Shown here: one piece after another, positions 1 to 6,413 of the stretch
Numbering within the stretch: the first letter of the stretch is position 1
Layout: each line of letters starts with the position of its first letter
Source: Baffinella frigidus
Taxonomy: Eukaryota; Cryptophyceae; Cryptomonadales; Baffinellaceae
Direction: 5' to 3'
DNA: 13,165 nucleotides
Assembly: GCA_026770585.1 (NCBI GenBank)
Contig: MU646355.1
Coordinates: 737,920 to 751,084 of the forward strand
Program-made: the position numbers and the translations under genes
The notes under the pieces: generated by a model
Database searches by the model: none
The model's input: the letters and a program-made list of their open reading frames with translations, nothing else
What the model was told of the DNA's origin: nothing

Positions 1-118
1 ACTGCCGCCCTATCCAGCGAACTGCCGCCCTATCCAGCCAACTGCCGCCCTATCCAGCGAACTGCCGCCCTATCCAGCCAACTGCCGCCCTATCCCGTGC
101 TAAATACCGCCCTATCCT
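1..118. repeat. 20-bp tandem repeat, truncated by window edge
   Basis: Five near-identical 20-bp units (consensus ACTGCCGCCCTATCCAGCSA) followed by two decayed ones. The unit ends alternate CGA/CCA in the first four copies, giving a 40-bp higher-order unit. The array probably continues to the left of the window. A 20-bp period shifts the reading frame and a minus-strand stop recurs, so it is not coding. Confidence 0.9.
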
Positions 119-169
119 ACCAACTGCCGCCCCATCTTTTTGCCAAGCGCTTTGAGGGCGGGAGGGGAC

Positions 170-255
170 CCGTCGCGGAGGTCGTCTTTCCATTCGCCGT
201 CGTACATGGCGCCGTCTGGGTACTTGATCACGCCCTTGCCGTGCCGCATCCCGTT
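170..255 (-). CDS. MORN-repeat protein, internal exon (partial gene)
   Basis: Read right to left, an acceptor CAG (258-256) is followed by codons for NGMRHGKGVIKYPDG and then AMYDGEWKDDLRDG. This is a textbook MORN unit (x-G-x-RHGKG-x3-YPDG-x2-Y-x-GEWKDD). MORN repeats form beta-hairpins that bind membranes or partner proteins, often in cytoskeletal or lipid-kinase proteins. The exon starts in phase 0, and a GT donor follows at 169-168 (GTCCCC, weak), leaving phase 2. It continues exactly from the upstream candidate exon at 2341-2290, whose last residues SYQGYFQ supply the first half of the repeat. The rest of the gene lies left of the window. The conventional open frame here is in another frame and is a shadow. 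The MORN identity is firm; the precise 3' boundary is inferred. Confidence 0.68.
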
Positions 256-267
256 CTGTACCAGGAA

Positions 268-400
268 CCGAATCAACAATAGATTTTACAACACGAAACA
301 AATCAATGATCTGCACCACGAAACGAACCAATAACAGATTTTACAGACGCCGCTTTGTACCAGGAACACGGTGTACAACACATGTATAGCACATATAACT
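268..400. repeat. Diverged direct repeats inside MORN intron
   Basis: A block containing AATARATTTTACARAC and CACGAAAC motifs occurs twice (about 268-310 and 316-350). It is followed at 353-369 by a second copy of the TTTGTACCAGGAAC sequence seen at 257-268. This is intronic duplicated sequence just upstream of the MORN exon acceptor. Nothing coding is seen. Confidence 0.6.
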
Positions 401-406
401 ACATGT

Positions 407-446
407 AGAGGGTACTTGGTCGCCCTCTTGCCGTGCCGCAACCCGT
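407..446 (-). pseudogene. Decayed copy of MORN exon start with acceptor
   Basis: The minus strand repeats the acceptor and first half of the exon at 255: GGCACAG followed by NGLRHGK, then diverged codons ending in KYP. Identity with the real exon stops after the YP codons, so the WKDD half is missing. It lies in the upstream intron in the same orientation, about 180 bp from the intact exon. It is a partial duplicate, probably non-functional but carrying a potential 3' splice site. Confidence 0.6.
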
Positions 447-535
447 TCTGTGCCAGGGATACATAATTCAGCGCGAAATCCTCACGCCTAGACCCCAGCT
501 TTTCTCTGGTCGGGTCTCTTGAGTGGTAGCCGCTG

Positions 536-640
536 GGCGAGGCTCCAAGCTTAGGGCTTAGGCGCGCTTCCTTCGCGGACTATTCTTAAGTTGCCGTGCT
601 GGTTGTGCGGTACAAATTCGTCAACTTTGGGGCGAAAAAG
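536..640. mobile_element. Fragment of MITE family A
   Basis: Contains the family-A internal landmarks GACTATTCTTAAGTTG (586-601) and GTCAACTTTGGGGCG about 20 bp later, in the same order as full copies at 9211 and 10015. Terminal inverted repeats are not recognisable, so this is a decayed fragment. Confidence 0.5.
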
Positions 641-722
641 CGCGGGAGGGTCCTCTCCCGCGGGTTTAGGGTGCGACAGAGAGCCTCCGTCGCGGAGGTC
701 AAGTTAATTTTAAACTTTCTGG

Positions 723-791
723 CAATGAAATTCACTACACACAATGAGTTTTACTAGCAATATTAAAGCATTCGTGTAGTAATTTTCATTG
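723..791. mobile_element. MITE family D, core only
   Basis: Inverted arms CAATGAAATTCACTACACA and TGTAGTAATTTTCATTG flank an AT-rich centre containing AATATTAAAGC. The same core occurs at 3604-3717, 8538-8677 and 12240-12377, so it is a dispersed palindromic family with no coding capacity. Confidence 0.75.
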
Positions 792-860
792 AATCCAATG
801 GTTTTAAGGTGTCCCCTGCCGCACGACCAGGCTCTGGCCGACCTAAACCCTACACCCTAA

Positions 861-888
861 GTCTCTTGAGTGGGACCACTCGAGAGAC
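861..888. repeat. Hairpin palindrome GTCTCTTGAGTG
   Basis: Arms GTCTCTTGAGTG and CACTCGAGAGAC (one mismatch) around GGAC. The arm sequence recurs singly at 506-518 and, inverted, at 1741-1752, so it may be the end of a dispersed element. Confidence 0.6.
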
Positions 889-921
889 GGCACCACGCTA
901 GAGACTGAACCACGCAAGAGG

Positions 922-982
922 CTGAACCACTGAACAGACTGTGAAACAGTCATCTGTCTGTTCAGTCTGTTCAGTGGTTCAG
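922..982. repeat. Perfect 20-bp inverted repeat
   Basis: CTGAACCACTGAACAGACTG at 922-941 has its exact reverse complement at 963-982 across a 21-bp loop that also contains short CAGTC/GACTG echoes. It would form a strong hairpin. Function unknown. Confidence 0.85.
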
Positions 983-1009
983 TCTACCTGATCTATCTGA
1001 TCTAATGAT

Positions 1010-1350
1010 CAAGGAGTTCAGCCAGTCCGGACTGCATGAATTCCTTGATCTGTCCGAGTCTCTTGAGAGGAACCCACATACACAACTCATTTTGATCCAT
1101 TCCGGACTCCGGGTCCCAACGTCTTCGGGTACATCCACGCCAGATTCCAAGAAGGTGTCGCCGAAAGTCAATTTCCCCTCAAGGCAGTTGTTTTCAAAAG
1201 TCAAATACCGTACCAGGGTACGGTATTAAGACAGTCACCACCCTCCTGGAATCTGGCGTGGATACTCCGGATAGGCAGCAGTTATGATGAATTCCATCAT
1301 CTGTCCGAGTCTCTCGAGAGGAACCCACTTACACAATCCATTTTGGTCTC
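1010..1350. repeat. Direct duplication split by a MITE
   Basis: About 50 bp starting ATCTGTCCGAGTCTCT is present at 1048-1097 and again at 1299-1348, with a family-L MITE (1135-1261) between. On the plus strand both copies read LSESLERNP in the same frame, loosely like a leucine-rich-repeat unit. On the minus strand both also stay open, and GTATGT/GTAAGT donor-like sequences appear. It may be another duplicated exon fragment, but strand and frame cannot be decided. Confidence 0.5.
1135..1261. mobile_element. MITE family L, copy 1
   Basis: Terminal inverted repeats CCACGCCAGATTCCA and TGGAATCTGGCGTGG, 127 bp, non-coding. The interior shares GTCAATTTCCCCTCAAGG and a GTACGGTA palindrome with copy 2 at 11554-11679, which is in the opposite orientation. 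AT flanks both ends and could be a 2-bp target duplication, although AT is self-complementary and could belong to the repeat. Confidence 0.85.
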
Positions 1351-1381
1351 GGAACATACCAGAATCTGTCCACATAAAGAG

Positions 1382-1458
1382 GCGTAAGATAGCATCATTG
1401 TATGCCTAAAATAGCATATACGCCCTTATCTTCGGCGTCGGAAGCCTAAGATAGCGCA
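1382..1458. repeat. Repeat family M, copy 1
   Basis: Shares the block TGCCTAAAATAGCATAT and following CTTATCT with 4772-4842. AAGATAGC segments occur in both. Probably part of a small dispersed palindromic element. Its ends are not defined. Confidence 0.55.
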
Positions 1459-1499
1459 ACAGAATCTGTCTTGTTCCGAAATAAATTTGCACCGGTGCA

Positions 1500-1620
1500 A
1501 CGATGGAAGACGGGGTGGTGAATGGGAGGTGTGAGAGGGTGGTGATGCGGGGAAGGTTGGTGGAGAGCAGAAGGGGAATGGGGTCTGCTGTTGATGGTGG
1601 AGGCCCCGGTCCACGGGGCT
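1500..1620 (+). other. Strongly purine/G-rich strand-asymmetric tract
   Basis: The plus strand is dominated by G, A and T with very few C over about 110 bp, with many GGGG and GGTGG runs. The minus strand is accordingly C-rich. It could form G-quadruplexes or triplexes. Proline/serine-rich open frames on the minus strand are a trivial result of the composition, and no exon boundary can be supported. Confidence 0.5.
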
Positions 1621-1809
1621 GCCAGACCTTCAAAGTCTGAAAAGGGGGTGAGCTTAGAGGGGATTTGACCACTTCAGGTCCCAGAGAGCCCCCCAGGATA
1701 CAATTCACGCCTCGTGCAAATGATTCGTACCACTAGGTTCCACTCAAGAGACTCCTAAAACTGCTTTCTGACTGGAATTATCCCTGGTACCCATCCTGCC
1801 TCATGCCAC

Positions 1810-1957
1810 AAGCTAACTCCAGCGGACCCCTTAGCCTACGGTAGGAGCCCCCCCTCCTCCTACGACGTTTGAAACAAAAGGTCTTTAAAAGTCGTAGGGA
1901 GGGGGGGCCCTACCGTAGGCAATCCGTAGGCTCTAAGTACCTCGCTGACGCTAGCTT
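1810..1957. mobile_element. MITE family B, copy 1
   Basis: 148 bp with imperfect ends AAGCTAACTCCAGCG and CGCTGACGCTAGCTT. Inside are CCTACGGTAGG and CCTACCGTAGG, a GTCGTAGG hairpin pair and a central AAAGGTCTTTAAAAG. Near-identical copies lie at 7928-8076 and 9398-9544. Non-coding. Confidence 0.9.
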
Positions 1958-1992
1958 TTCAGATGATGCCCAGCTTAGTCATCGCCCAGGTG

Positions 1993-2042
1993 CAAACCAT
2001 ATATGGTTTAGTCCCCCTACGACGGTTGACTGTCGTAGGGGG
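1993..2042. repeat. Two adjacent perfect palindromes
   Basis: AAACCATATATGGTTT (1993-2008) is a perfect 16-bp palindrome. Five bases on, CCCCCTACGAC and GTCGTAGGGGG form a perfect 11-bp-arm hairpin (2013-2042) around GGTTGACT. The second runs straight into the 20-bp tandem array. Confidence 0.85.
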
Positions 2043-2257
2043 GCCCATATATCCCGAGGCGGGCCCATCTCTTCCGAGGCGGGCCCATCTGACCCGAGGC
2101 GGGCCCATATATCCCGAGGAGCGCCGATTTCACCCAAGGCGGGCAGATCTGTTCCGAGGCGGGCCTGACTGCTCCGAGGCGGGCCCATACATCCCGAGGC
2201 GGGCCCATCTGTTCCGAGGCGGGCCGATATGTCCCGAGGCGGGCCTATCTATCCCGC
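2038..2257. repeat. 20-bp tandem repeat, 11 units
   Basis: Eleven 20-bp units with consensus GGCGGGCCCATCTGTCCCGA. Units vary mainly in the centre, and unit five is the most diverged. The period is not a multiple of three, so the long open frames across it are accidental. The period equals that of the unrelated array at the left edge. Confidence 0.92.
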
Positions 2258-2289
2258 ATTTCAGCTGGGTGATGGGATGAGCAAAGGAC

Positions 2290-2341
2290 CTGGAAGTAAC
2301 CCTGGTACGACTTTCCGTCCGGCCACGCCTTGGTGTGGTAC
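2290..2341 (-). CDS. MORN-repeat protein, upstream exon
   Basis: On the minus strand, a pyrimidine-rich stretch ending CCCCCCGCAG (acceptor at 2344-2342) is followed by G, then codons YHTKAWPDGKSYQGYFQ, then a GT donor (2289-2288). WPDGKSYQGYF has the MORN pattern (xPDGxxYxGxF). It leaves in phase 0 and joins the exon at 255-170 to give SYQGYFQ-NGMRHGKG, exactly the spacing of consecutive MORN half-units. The intron would be 2,034 bp and holds the MITE and array content at 256-2289. The exon enters with one base completing a codon (52 bp long), so the preceding exon must end after two codon bases. The PDZ exons end in phase 0 and do not fit directly. A 17-codon exon this short needs transcript support. 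Confidence 0.58.
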
Positions 2342-2369
2342 CTGCGGGGGGGTGCGAGATATTCAAAAA

Positions 2370-2464
2370 GATATTTACTGTAAAGCAAAAAGAGAGATTT
2401 ACTGTAAAGCAAAAAGAGAGATTTACTGTAAAGCAAAAAGAGTGGATTCTTGTAAAGCAAACAG
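2370..2464. repeat. 24-bp tandem repeat, four units
   Basis: Three almost identical 24-bp units (GAGATTTACTGTAAAGCAAA plus AAGA) and one decayed unit. It sits in the intron between the MORN exon and its truncated copy. The 24-bp period keeps the frame open on both strands, which explains part of a long spurious plus-strand open frame. Confidence 0.88.
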
Positions 2465-2477
2465 CCGACGGGCTGGA

Positions 2478-2530
2478 GACTTTCCGTGCGGCCACGCCTT
2501 GGTGTGGTACCTGTGCGAGGGCAGGGGGGA
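2478..2530 (-). pseudogene. Truncated copy of the 2341 MORN exon with acceptor
   Basis: Repeats the 2341-2290 exon start on the minus strand: a C/T-rich stretch ending CGCACAG, then G and codons YHTKAWPHGKS, after which identity ends. Aspartate of the PDG motif is replaced by histidine. About 36 bp are nearly identical between the two copies. The acceptor is intact but the YxGxF half and the donor are missing. Confidence 0.6.
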
Positions 2531-2644
2531 GATAGATTTACTGGATTTTAAGAAAAACGAGAGAATAACGCGACGAAGCAGGATCGGGGCGTTTGAAATT
2601 AAAAATGCCGGATCGAATCCTCCAAGGAGGGTTTGCGGTTCCGA

Positions 2645-3083
2645 GTTCAGGGTTCAGGGTTCAGGATTTAGTGTTCAGGGTTCAGGGTTCAGGGTTCAGA
2701 GTTCAGGGTTTCGGGTTCAGGGTTTCGGGTTTCGGGTTCAGGGTGCAGGGTTCAGGGTGCAGGGTGCAGGGTTCAAGGTTCAGGGTTTCGGGTTCAGGGT
2801 TCAGGGTTCAGGGTTCAGGGTTCAGGGTTTAGGTTTTAGACTCAGGGTGCAGGGTGCAGGGTGCAGGGTGCAGGGTGCAGGGTGCAGGGTTCAGTGTTCA
2901 GTGTTCAGTGTTCAGTGTTCAGTGTGCAGTGTTCAGTGTGCAGGGTGCAGGGTTCAGGGTTCAGGGCTCAGGGTTCAGGGTTTAGGCTCAGGCTTCAGGT
3001 TGCAGGGTTCAGGGTTCAGGGTTTCGGGTTTCGGGTTTCGGGTTTCGGGTTCAGGGTTTCGGGTTTCGGGTGCAGGGTCTGTA
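2645..3083. repeat. Degenerate telomere-like 7-bp array
   Basis: About 60 heptamers derived from TTTAGGG but mainly TTCAGGG, arranged in homogenised blocks: mixed TTCAGGG/TTTCGGG first, then TGCAGGG (~2846-2888), TTCAGTG (~2889-2938) and TTTCGGG (~3017-3070). Because 7 is not a multiple of 3, the long VQGSGFR-type open frames across it are low-complexity artefacts. It looks like an old interstitial telomeric array that expanded by slippage. Confidence 0.9.
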
Positions 3084-3140
3084 CCCCTCGAGGGGCGCGT
3101 CAGGCACGGGCGCGGGCGGATGGTAGGGCTCATTGTCCAC

Positions 3141-3191
3141 CCGCGCTGGGGACGCGAGCGTCGCCGCTGTAATCGTGGGGAACTGCTGGTG
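3141..3191 (-). pseudogene. Diverged copy of the 3409 exon-like block
   Basis: Same length (51 bp) and same flanks as 3409-3359: CAG before and GGTGGAC after. It reads HQQFPTITAATLASPAR. Five codon changes separate the copies, four of them altering the residue, so at least one copy is not under protein constraint. Confidence 0.3.
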
Positions 3192-3358
3192 CTGCACATG
3201 TCGGGAAGGGGGGGGGGGTCTGCGGTTAGCGCGGTGGTGTGCAGAGCTGAGAAACGAAATAACGAAAAAATGGGTGGAGTCTTGAGACGTTTTTGTGAAA
3301 CCGAACCGTCGACTTTTGCCAGTATTTCATTGTTTGTGTGGTAGGGCTCATTGTCCAC

Positions 3359-3409
3359 CCGCGCGGGGGACGTGAGCGGCGCCGCTGAAATCGCGGGGAA
3401 CTGCTGGTG
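3359..3409 (-). CDS. Possible P/Q/A-rich exon
   Basis: On the minus strand, CAG (3412-3410) precedes 17 codons reading HQQFPAISAAPLTSPAR, followed by CGG|GTGGAC, a possible GT donor, in phase 0 at both ends. Composition resembles the proline/glutamine-rich tail of the PDZ protein, whose third exon also ends in phase 0 at 5106, so this could be its next exon. It does not fit the phase of the MORN exon at 2341. No domain is recognisable and a 51-bp open block can arise by chance, so this remains a weak candidate. Confidence 0.25.
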
Positions 3410-3603
3410 CTGCTGTGTGGGGAGGTCCGCGGTTAGCGCCGTGTGCAGAGTTGCCCGCCGAAATAATGAAAACATGGAGTTTGACATTTTTGCTCCAGAA
3501 CCGGCAAGTGTGATCATCATTTTGTTATTTCCGTGGCCAACTTCGCCGCACACAACTCTTCCGTACGGAAGGATCTCATACCGAAACATTTTCAATTCAT
3601 AGA

Positions 3604-3717
3604 GGTGGTTCAATCAAATTTACTACACATAACGATCTTTGTTAGTGATATCAAAGAAAACGTGCAGTAATTTCAATTAAAACCGAGTTAATAAATTACC
3701 AAAAGTGTTTCCATATG
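3604..3717. mobile_element. MITE family D, copy 2
   Basis: Core arms AATTTACTACACA and CGTGCAGTAATTTCA flank GTTAGTGATATCAAAG. The right end AAAGTGTTTCCATATGA matches the right end of copy 12240-12377. The left terminal repeat is lost. Confidence 0.7.
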
Positions 3718-3957
3718 AGATCTCCCTGGTGTGCGAAAGGGCGCGTGGAGATACGTTTGTGGTGGGCATGGATTGGTGGAGGGAGGAGTGGACGGCATAT
3801 ATGGCGGGTGATCTAGCTCTTCCGCAGACTATTTGGTTTCACCAATTTGGTGAGACCGGGTCCTGTTTCGCTGCAAAGTTGACGGATTAGTTCCACGCAA
3901 CCAGAATGTTAACTTAAGATAAGTCGGCCAACCAGTTAGCAGCGGCCGAGTTCCTTT
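3718..3957. repeat. Segmental duplication, first copy, with MITE A remnant
   Basis: GTGCGAAAGGGCGCG, then GTGGACGGCATAT and a degraded family-A element (about 3812-3952: CTAGCTCT, TTGGTGAGACC, GCAAAGTTGACGG, AAGTCGGCC) occur in the same order at 4085-4453. This copy lacks the 145-bp palindrome that interrupts the other one. Confidence 0.75.
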
Positions 3958-3958
3958 C

Positions 3959-3976
3959 CCCCCGGATATCCGGGGG
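3959..3976. repeat. 18-bp perfect palindrome
   Basis: CCCCCGGATATCCGGGGG, extended by imperfect TTC/GAA flanks. Self-complementary with no loop, at the edge of the duplicated block. Function unknown. Confidence 0.85.
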
Positions 3977-4120
3977 AAATGCGGTTATAATCCAATGCAC
4001 ATGGATAAGATTCTAGTACAAATCGTTGAGATGGACTGCATCCGTGAATCCCCCGGTGGCTGCTAAGTGGAAGACTAAGGCAGGGCTAGGACCTCCGTGG
4101 GGTGCGAAAGGGCGCGGGGA
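3977..4120. other. Unassigned spacer
   Basis: No open frame with recognisable similarity, no repeat end and no hairpin of note until the duplicated GTGCGAAAGGGCGCG sequence at 4102. Confidence 0.5.
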
Positions 4121-4265
4121 TGTCCCTCAAGTGCCCATAGGGTGAATATTCACCGCGAAGATATCCCTTAAGCGCCCATAGGGTGAATATTCACCCTAAT
4201 TCGCCCTAGGCAGGTCCTAGGGCTTTACGGTAGGGCGTATGCGCCTACTCGCCACTTGAGGGATA
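4121..4265. mobile_element. Palindromic insertion (family E)
   Basis: Ends TGTCCCTCAAGTG and CACTTGAGGGATA are inverted. Inside, CGCCCATAGGGTGAATATTC-type sequence is directly repeated (4130-4154 and 4172-4196), each centred on the palindrome GGTGAATATTCACC. It interrupts the second copy of the 3718 duplication between GGGCGCG and the GTGGACGGCATAT block, so it inserted after that duplication. Confidence 0.75.
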
Positions 4266-4313
4266 CTGTTAGGGTGGCGCCCGGATCGGTGCAGGGAGAG
4301 GTGGACGGCATAT

Positions 4314-4453
4314 CCTAGCTCTGTCTCAGTCTAGGTCTTACCAATGTGGTGAGACCAGGCTGTCTATTCCGTTGCAAAGTTGACGGGTGTGTACCACACA
4401 CCCAGCCTGTCAACTTGAGAAAAGTCGGCCAAGCCGACTGAGGCAGAGCTAGG
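4314..4453. mobile_element. MITE family A, near-complete, reverse orientation
   Basis: 140 bp with terminal repeats CCTAGCTCTGTCTCAGTC and GACTGAGGCAGAGCTAGG. Internal AAAGTTGACGG and TCAACTTGAGA are the inverted landmarks of this family. TAT flanks both ends and may be a 3-bp target duplication. Confidence 0.88.
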
Positions 4454-4497
4454 TATCTGCAGGGGGGCGGGCGCATACGGGCTGCTGGATCAATCTT

Positions 4498-4659
4498 TCA
4501 TCTCAGACAATGTATTTATCAATGAGTTTCTCCAAAGTCAACTTTTCCACCAAACCGTCAACTCAATATTTCAAATAGTAATAGTAAACAATAAGTTGAC
4601 GGTTTTGGGGGGGATTTGACTTTAGAGAAACTCATTAATAAATACATTATCTGAGATGA
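4498..4659. mobile_element. Long-arm palindromic MITE (family F)
   Basis: 162 bp. The left arm from TCATCTCAGACAATGTATTT to AACCGTCAACT pairs with the right arm AGTTGACGGTTT to ATGTATTTATTAATGAG read in reverse complement, with few mismatches. The central loop is AT-rich. A transcript would form a nearly continuous hairpin of about 60 bp. No coding capacity. Confidence 0.9.
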
Positions 4660-4771
4660 GCTTTGGGGCAGATGGACGGCTCGTGCCAGAGGCAGCTTCA
4701 CCACCACTACGCGGGAGGGGGTGCAGGGTTTAGAAAATCCCAACGCGACCTCAGGTCGCGTTGGTGGAGCC
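4660..4771. repeat. Spacer with 12-bp-arm perfect hairpin
   Basis: CCAACGCGACCT and AGGTCGCGTTGG (4740-4764) are perfect inverted repeats around a single C. The rest of this spacer shows nothing recognisable apart from one GGGTTTAG telomere-like trace at 4726. Confidence 0.8.
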
Positions 4772-4842
4772 ATTTATGCTATCTTAAGTCTTGGTTTGAT
4801 GCCTAAAATAGCATATTCTTGCTTATCTCAAGGCTAAGATAT
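4772..4842. repeat. Repeat family M, copy 2
   Basis: GATGCCTAAAATAGCATAT and CTTATCT match 1403-1433. Inverted CTATCTTA/TAAGATAT segments frame the block. After it, 4843-4978 holds nothing recognisable except CTAAACCCTGG. Confidence 0.55.
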
Positions 4843-4978
4843 CGAAGAGTATCAAATCTCTAAACCCTGGACCTGATCTCGCGTAGCAGCAATCCGAAGA
4901 AGCTAATCTCAGGTGTTGCTCCTGAAGCAATTGTCACCTAAACCGGAGAAATCTCTCCACGTAACGCCCCGATCTGCC

Positions 4979-5012
4979 GTAGGAAATTCCTAGGTCCCTA
5001 GGGATTTCCTAC
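4979..5012. repeat. Palindrome with CCTAGG core
   Basis: GTAGGAAATTCCTAGG and CCCTAGGGATTTCCTAC form an imperfect inverted repeat. It shares the CCTACCGTAGG / CCTAGG vocabulary of MITE families B, C, I and O, and lies about 55 bp downstream of the possible PDZ-gene stop codon. Confidence 0.7.
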
Positions 5013-5063
5013 CGTAGGGTCCTAGGAATGTATAAACCCTTTTATTCCTTCCCAGGCTCCGGT

Positions 5064-5986
5064 TTAAGCCGCTTCGGGTTGCTGGTGGCGGTGAACAGGA
5101 CTCACCTCAGGAGAGCCGGGCGTCTTCGGCAGCGGGGAGTGCATGGGCTGCGGCACCGGGGGCTCCGCGTGATGCACGGGGGAGGCGTGCTGCGCGGGGG
5201 ACGGCTGAAAGTGCGGCGCGGAGATGTGCTGCGGCGCCGGGCTGATGGTGCCGACGTGCCGGAGCGAGGGGGCGTTCTGCTGCTGCTGCGCCTGGGTCAT
5301 GGTCCCCACCTGCCCCGGCTGCGGGAAGGCCGACTGCCCCACGTGCTCGAACACGATCGTGACCTGTCCCCCCGGGCGCCGGATATGAGCCAATGCGCCG
5401 CGCCTGACGCCCGCGCCCGTCCGTCCGTGCATGGTGCAACCTGCGTACGCGTCAGAGAGAGGACGTCTGAAGGGGTGCGGACCTGGGTACCCGGCGGACC
5501 CTTCATCTTCTTGACCACGTCCGGCACGGGGAGGCCGGCGGTGATGTGGCCATCGACAGAAATGATCACGTCTCCAACGAACACCTGCTTGCCGCCCCTG
5601 TCACGCCCACGCGGAGAAACGCACGCAGCCGCAAATTATCGCAGCACGCTGGGCTTCCGCGGGGAACACTCCACTCCTCGCGAGCGAAAAGGACAGGACC
5701 GGCCTACACACCAAATTTGAATGAAAGCCCCAGCGAGCGGCACCCGGGGCAACCGGGCTGGGCGGGCGAGAGGGGGGCGAGGACGCGCCTTGCCAGAGGA
5801 GAAGGCAGACCCTTTCTCAGCCACCGAAATGATCACATGGCGCTGGCCGTCGGACGCGGGAACGAAGGAGACCCCGATGCCAAGCAGGCCGTCGGGCCCG
5901 GGGGGCTGCCCCGGCATGCCACGCGTGAGGACGACGACCCGCTCCCCGACGGGAACCATCGTCGCGGTCACACTGATCGCCGCCAT
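5064..5986 (-). CDS. PDZ-domain protein (3 exons seen)
   Basis: Exon 1 (5986-5789) starts MAAISVTATM and carries LLGIGVSFVPASDG, a variant of the PDZ carboxylate-binding loop, then VIISVAEKGSAFSSGK. Exon 2 (5584-5483) continues VFVGDVIISVDG and VVKKMKGPPGTQ. Exon 3 (5363 onward) gives VTIVFEHVG, the last PDZ strand, then a Q/P/H-rich tail (AQQQQN, PVHHAEPPVPQP). The PDZ spans about residues 15-108. Introns are 204 bp and 119 bp, both phase 0 with AG|G acceptors. Intron 2 is GT-AG (CAG|GTCCGC). Intron 1 fits best as GC-AG (AAG|GCGCGT), since it alone restores the VAEKGS...VGDVIISVDG continuity in phase. Exon 3 may end at 5106, before a strong GTGAGT donor (186 codons so far), or read on to a stop at 5064 (199 aa). 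PDZ domains bind C-terminal peptides; this protein's partner is unknown. The predicted protein has no signal peptide or membrane segment. Confidence 0.8.
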
Positions 5987-6413
5987 TCGAACGCCTCTGC
6001 AATTTCCAACTTCTAAACTTGAGTTTTAAGCGAGCTTTCATTTATTTTAACACCTGAAGCCAGGTTCAAATCAAAACAAAGCAAATTACATCTAAAATAT
6101 TTTAAAGGCAATAGAAAGACACACAAAAGCGGTCAGAGCTCGACGCTTCCGATTTTGAAAGTAACCTCGCTGGGGCGTCTTGTTTCACACCCAACAGCAC
6201 CCAAGTTGATATCTGACATGCAGTAAGGCGTGTACCATCTTCGCACATCCTCCCTGTCGGGCTGCAGCGGCTCCTTTCCCCTCTAATTTCTCTTTCCGAG
6301 TTCAGAGAGAGACCGAGGGAGGCACGGCCCGAATTGGTTCTGGCAAAACGGGGTTGGTTACCCGCAGTGTGAGGCGAGTGGCTGTTCGCGGGGAGAAGAA
6401 GAAATAGTTCGCG
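5987..6413. promoter_or_regulatory. Shared divergent intergenic region
   Basis: 427 bp between the divergent start codons of the PDZ and WD40 genes, so it presumably holds both promoters and 5' leaders. The PDZ-proximal side (6030-6110) is AT-rich with a TAAAATATTTTAAA palindrome. The WD-proximal side is C/T-rich, then purine-rich (GGGGAGAAGAAGAAATAG) just before the ATG. Apart from one short inverted pair (CTCTTTC...GAGAGA) it has no repeats, unlike almost all other non-coding DNA here. No defined factor site can be claimed. Confidence 0.5.

Larger units (their letters stand above)
3120..3520. repeat. ~218-bp tandem segmental duplication
   Basis: GTAGGGCTCATTGTCCACCC begins both copies (3123 and 3341). 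They stay alignable through GGGGAACTGCTGGTGCTG, GGTTAGCGC, GTGTGCAGAG and CGAAATAA before drifting apart. The duplication contains the two candidate minus-strand exon copies described separately. Confidence 0.8.

Noticed and set aside
684-702. Copy of the MORN exon 3' end (GACCTCCGCGACGG on minus strand)
   Set aside because: Only 14 bp match and the sequence is itself a small CCTCCG/CGGAGG hairpin, so chance similarity cannot be excluded.
2229-3344. 371-codon plus-strand open frame
   Set aside because: It crosses a 20-bp tandem array, a 24-bp tandem array and the 7-bp telomere-like array, and its peptide is pure repeat translation with no domain. The real signals here are on the minus strand.
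2975-3613. 212-codon minus-strand open frame
   Set aside because: It spans a tandem segmental duplication read in two different frames and ends in telomere-like translation. At most a 17-codon exon candidate within it is retained.
4498-4659. microRNA precursor
   Set aside because: The near-perfect hairpin matches the palindromic MITE pattern seen throughout. Without small-RNA data a microRNA call is unsupported.
5028-5720. 230-codon plus-strand open frame over the PDZ gene
   Set aside because: Arginine-rich antisense shadow of a GC-rich gene. The minus-strand PDZ reading explains the conservation-like pattern.
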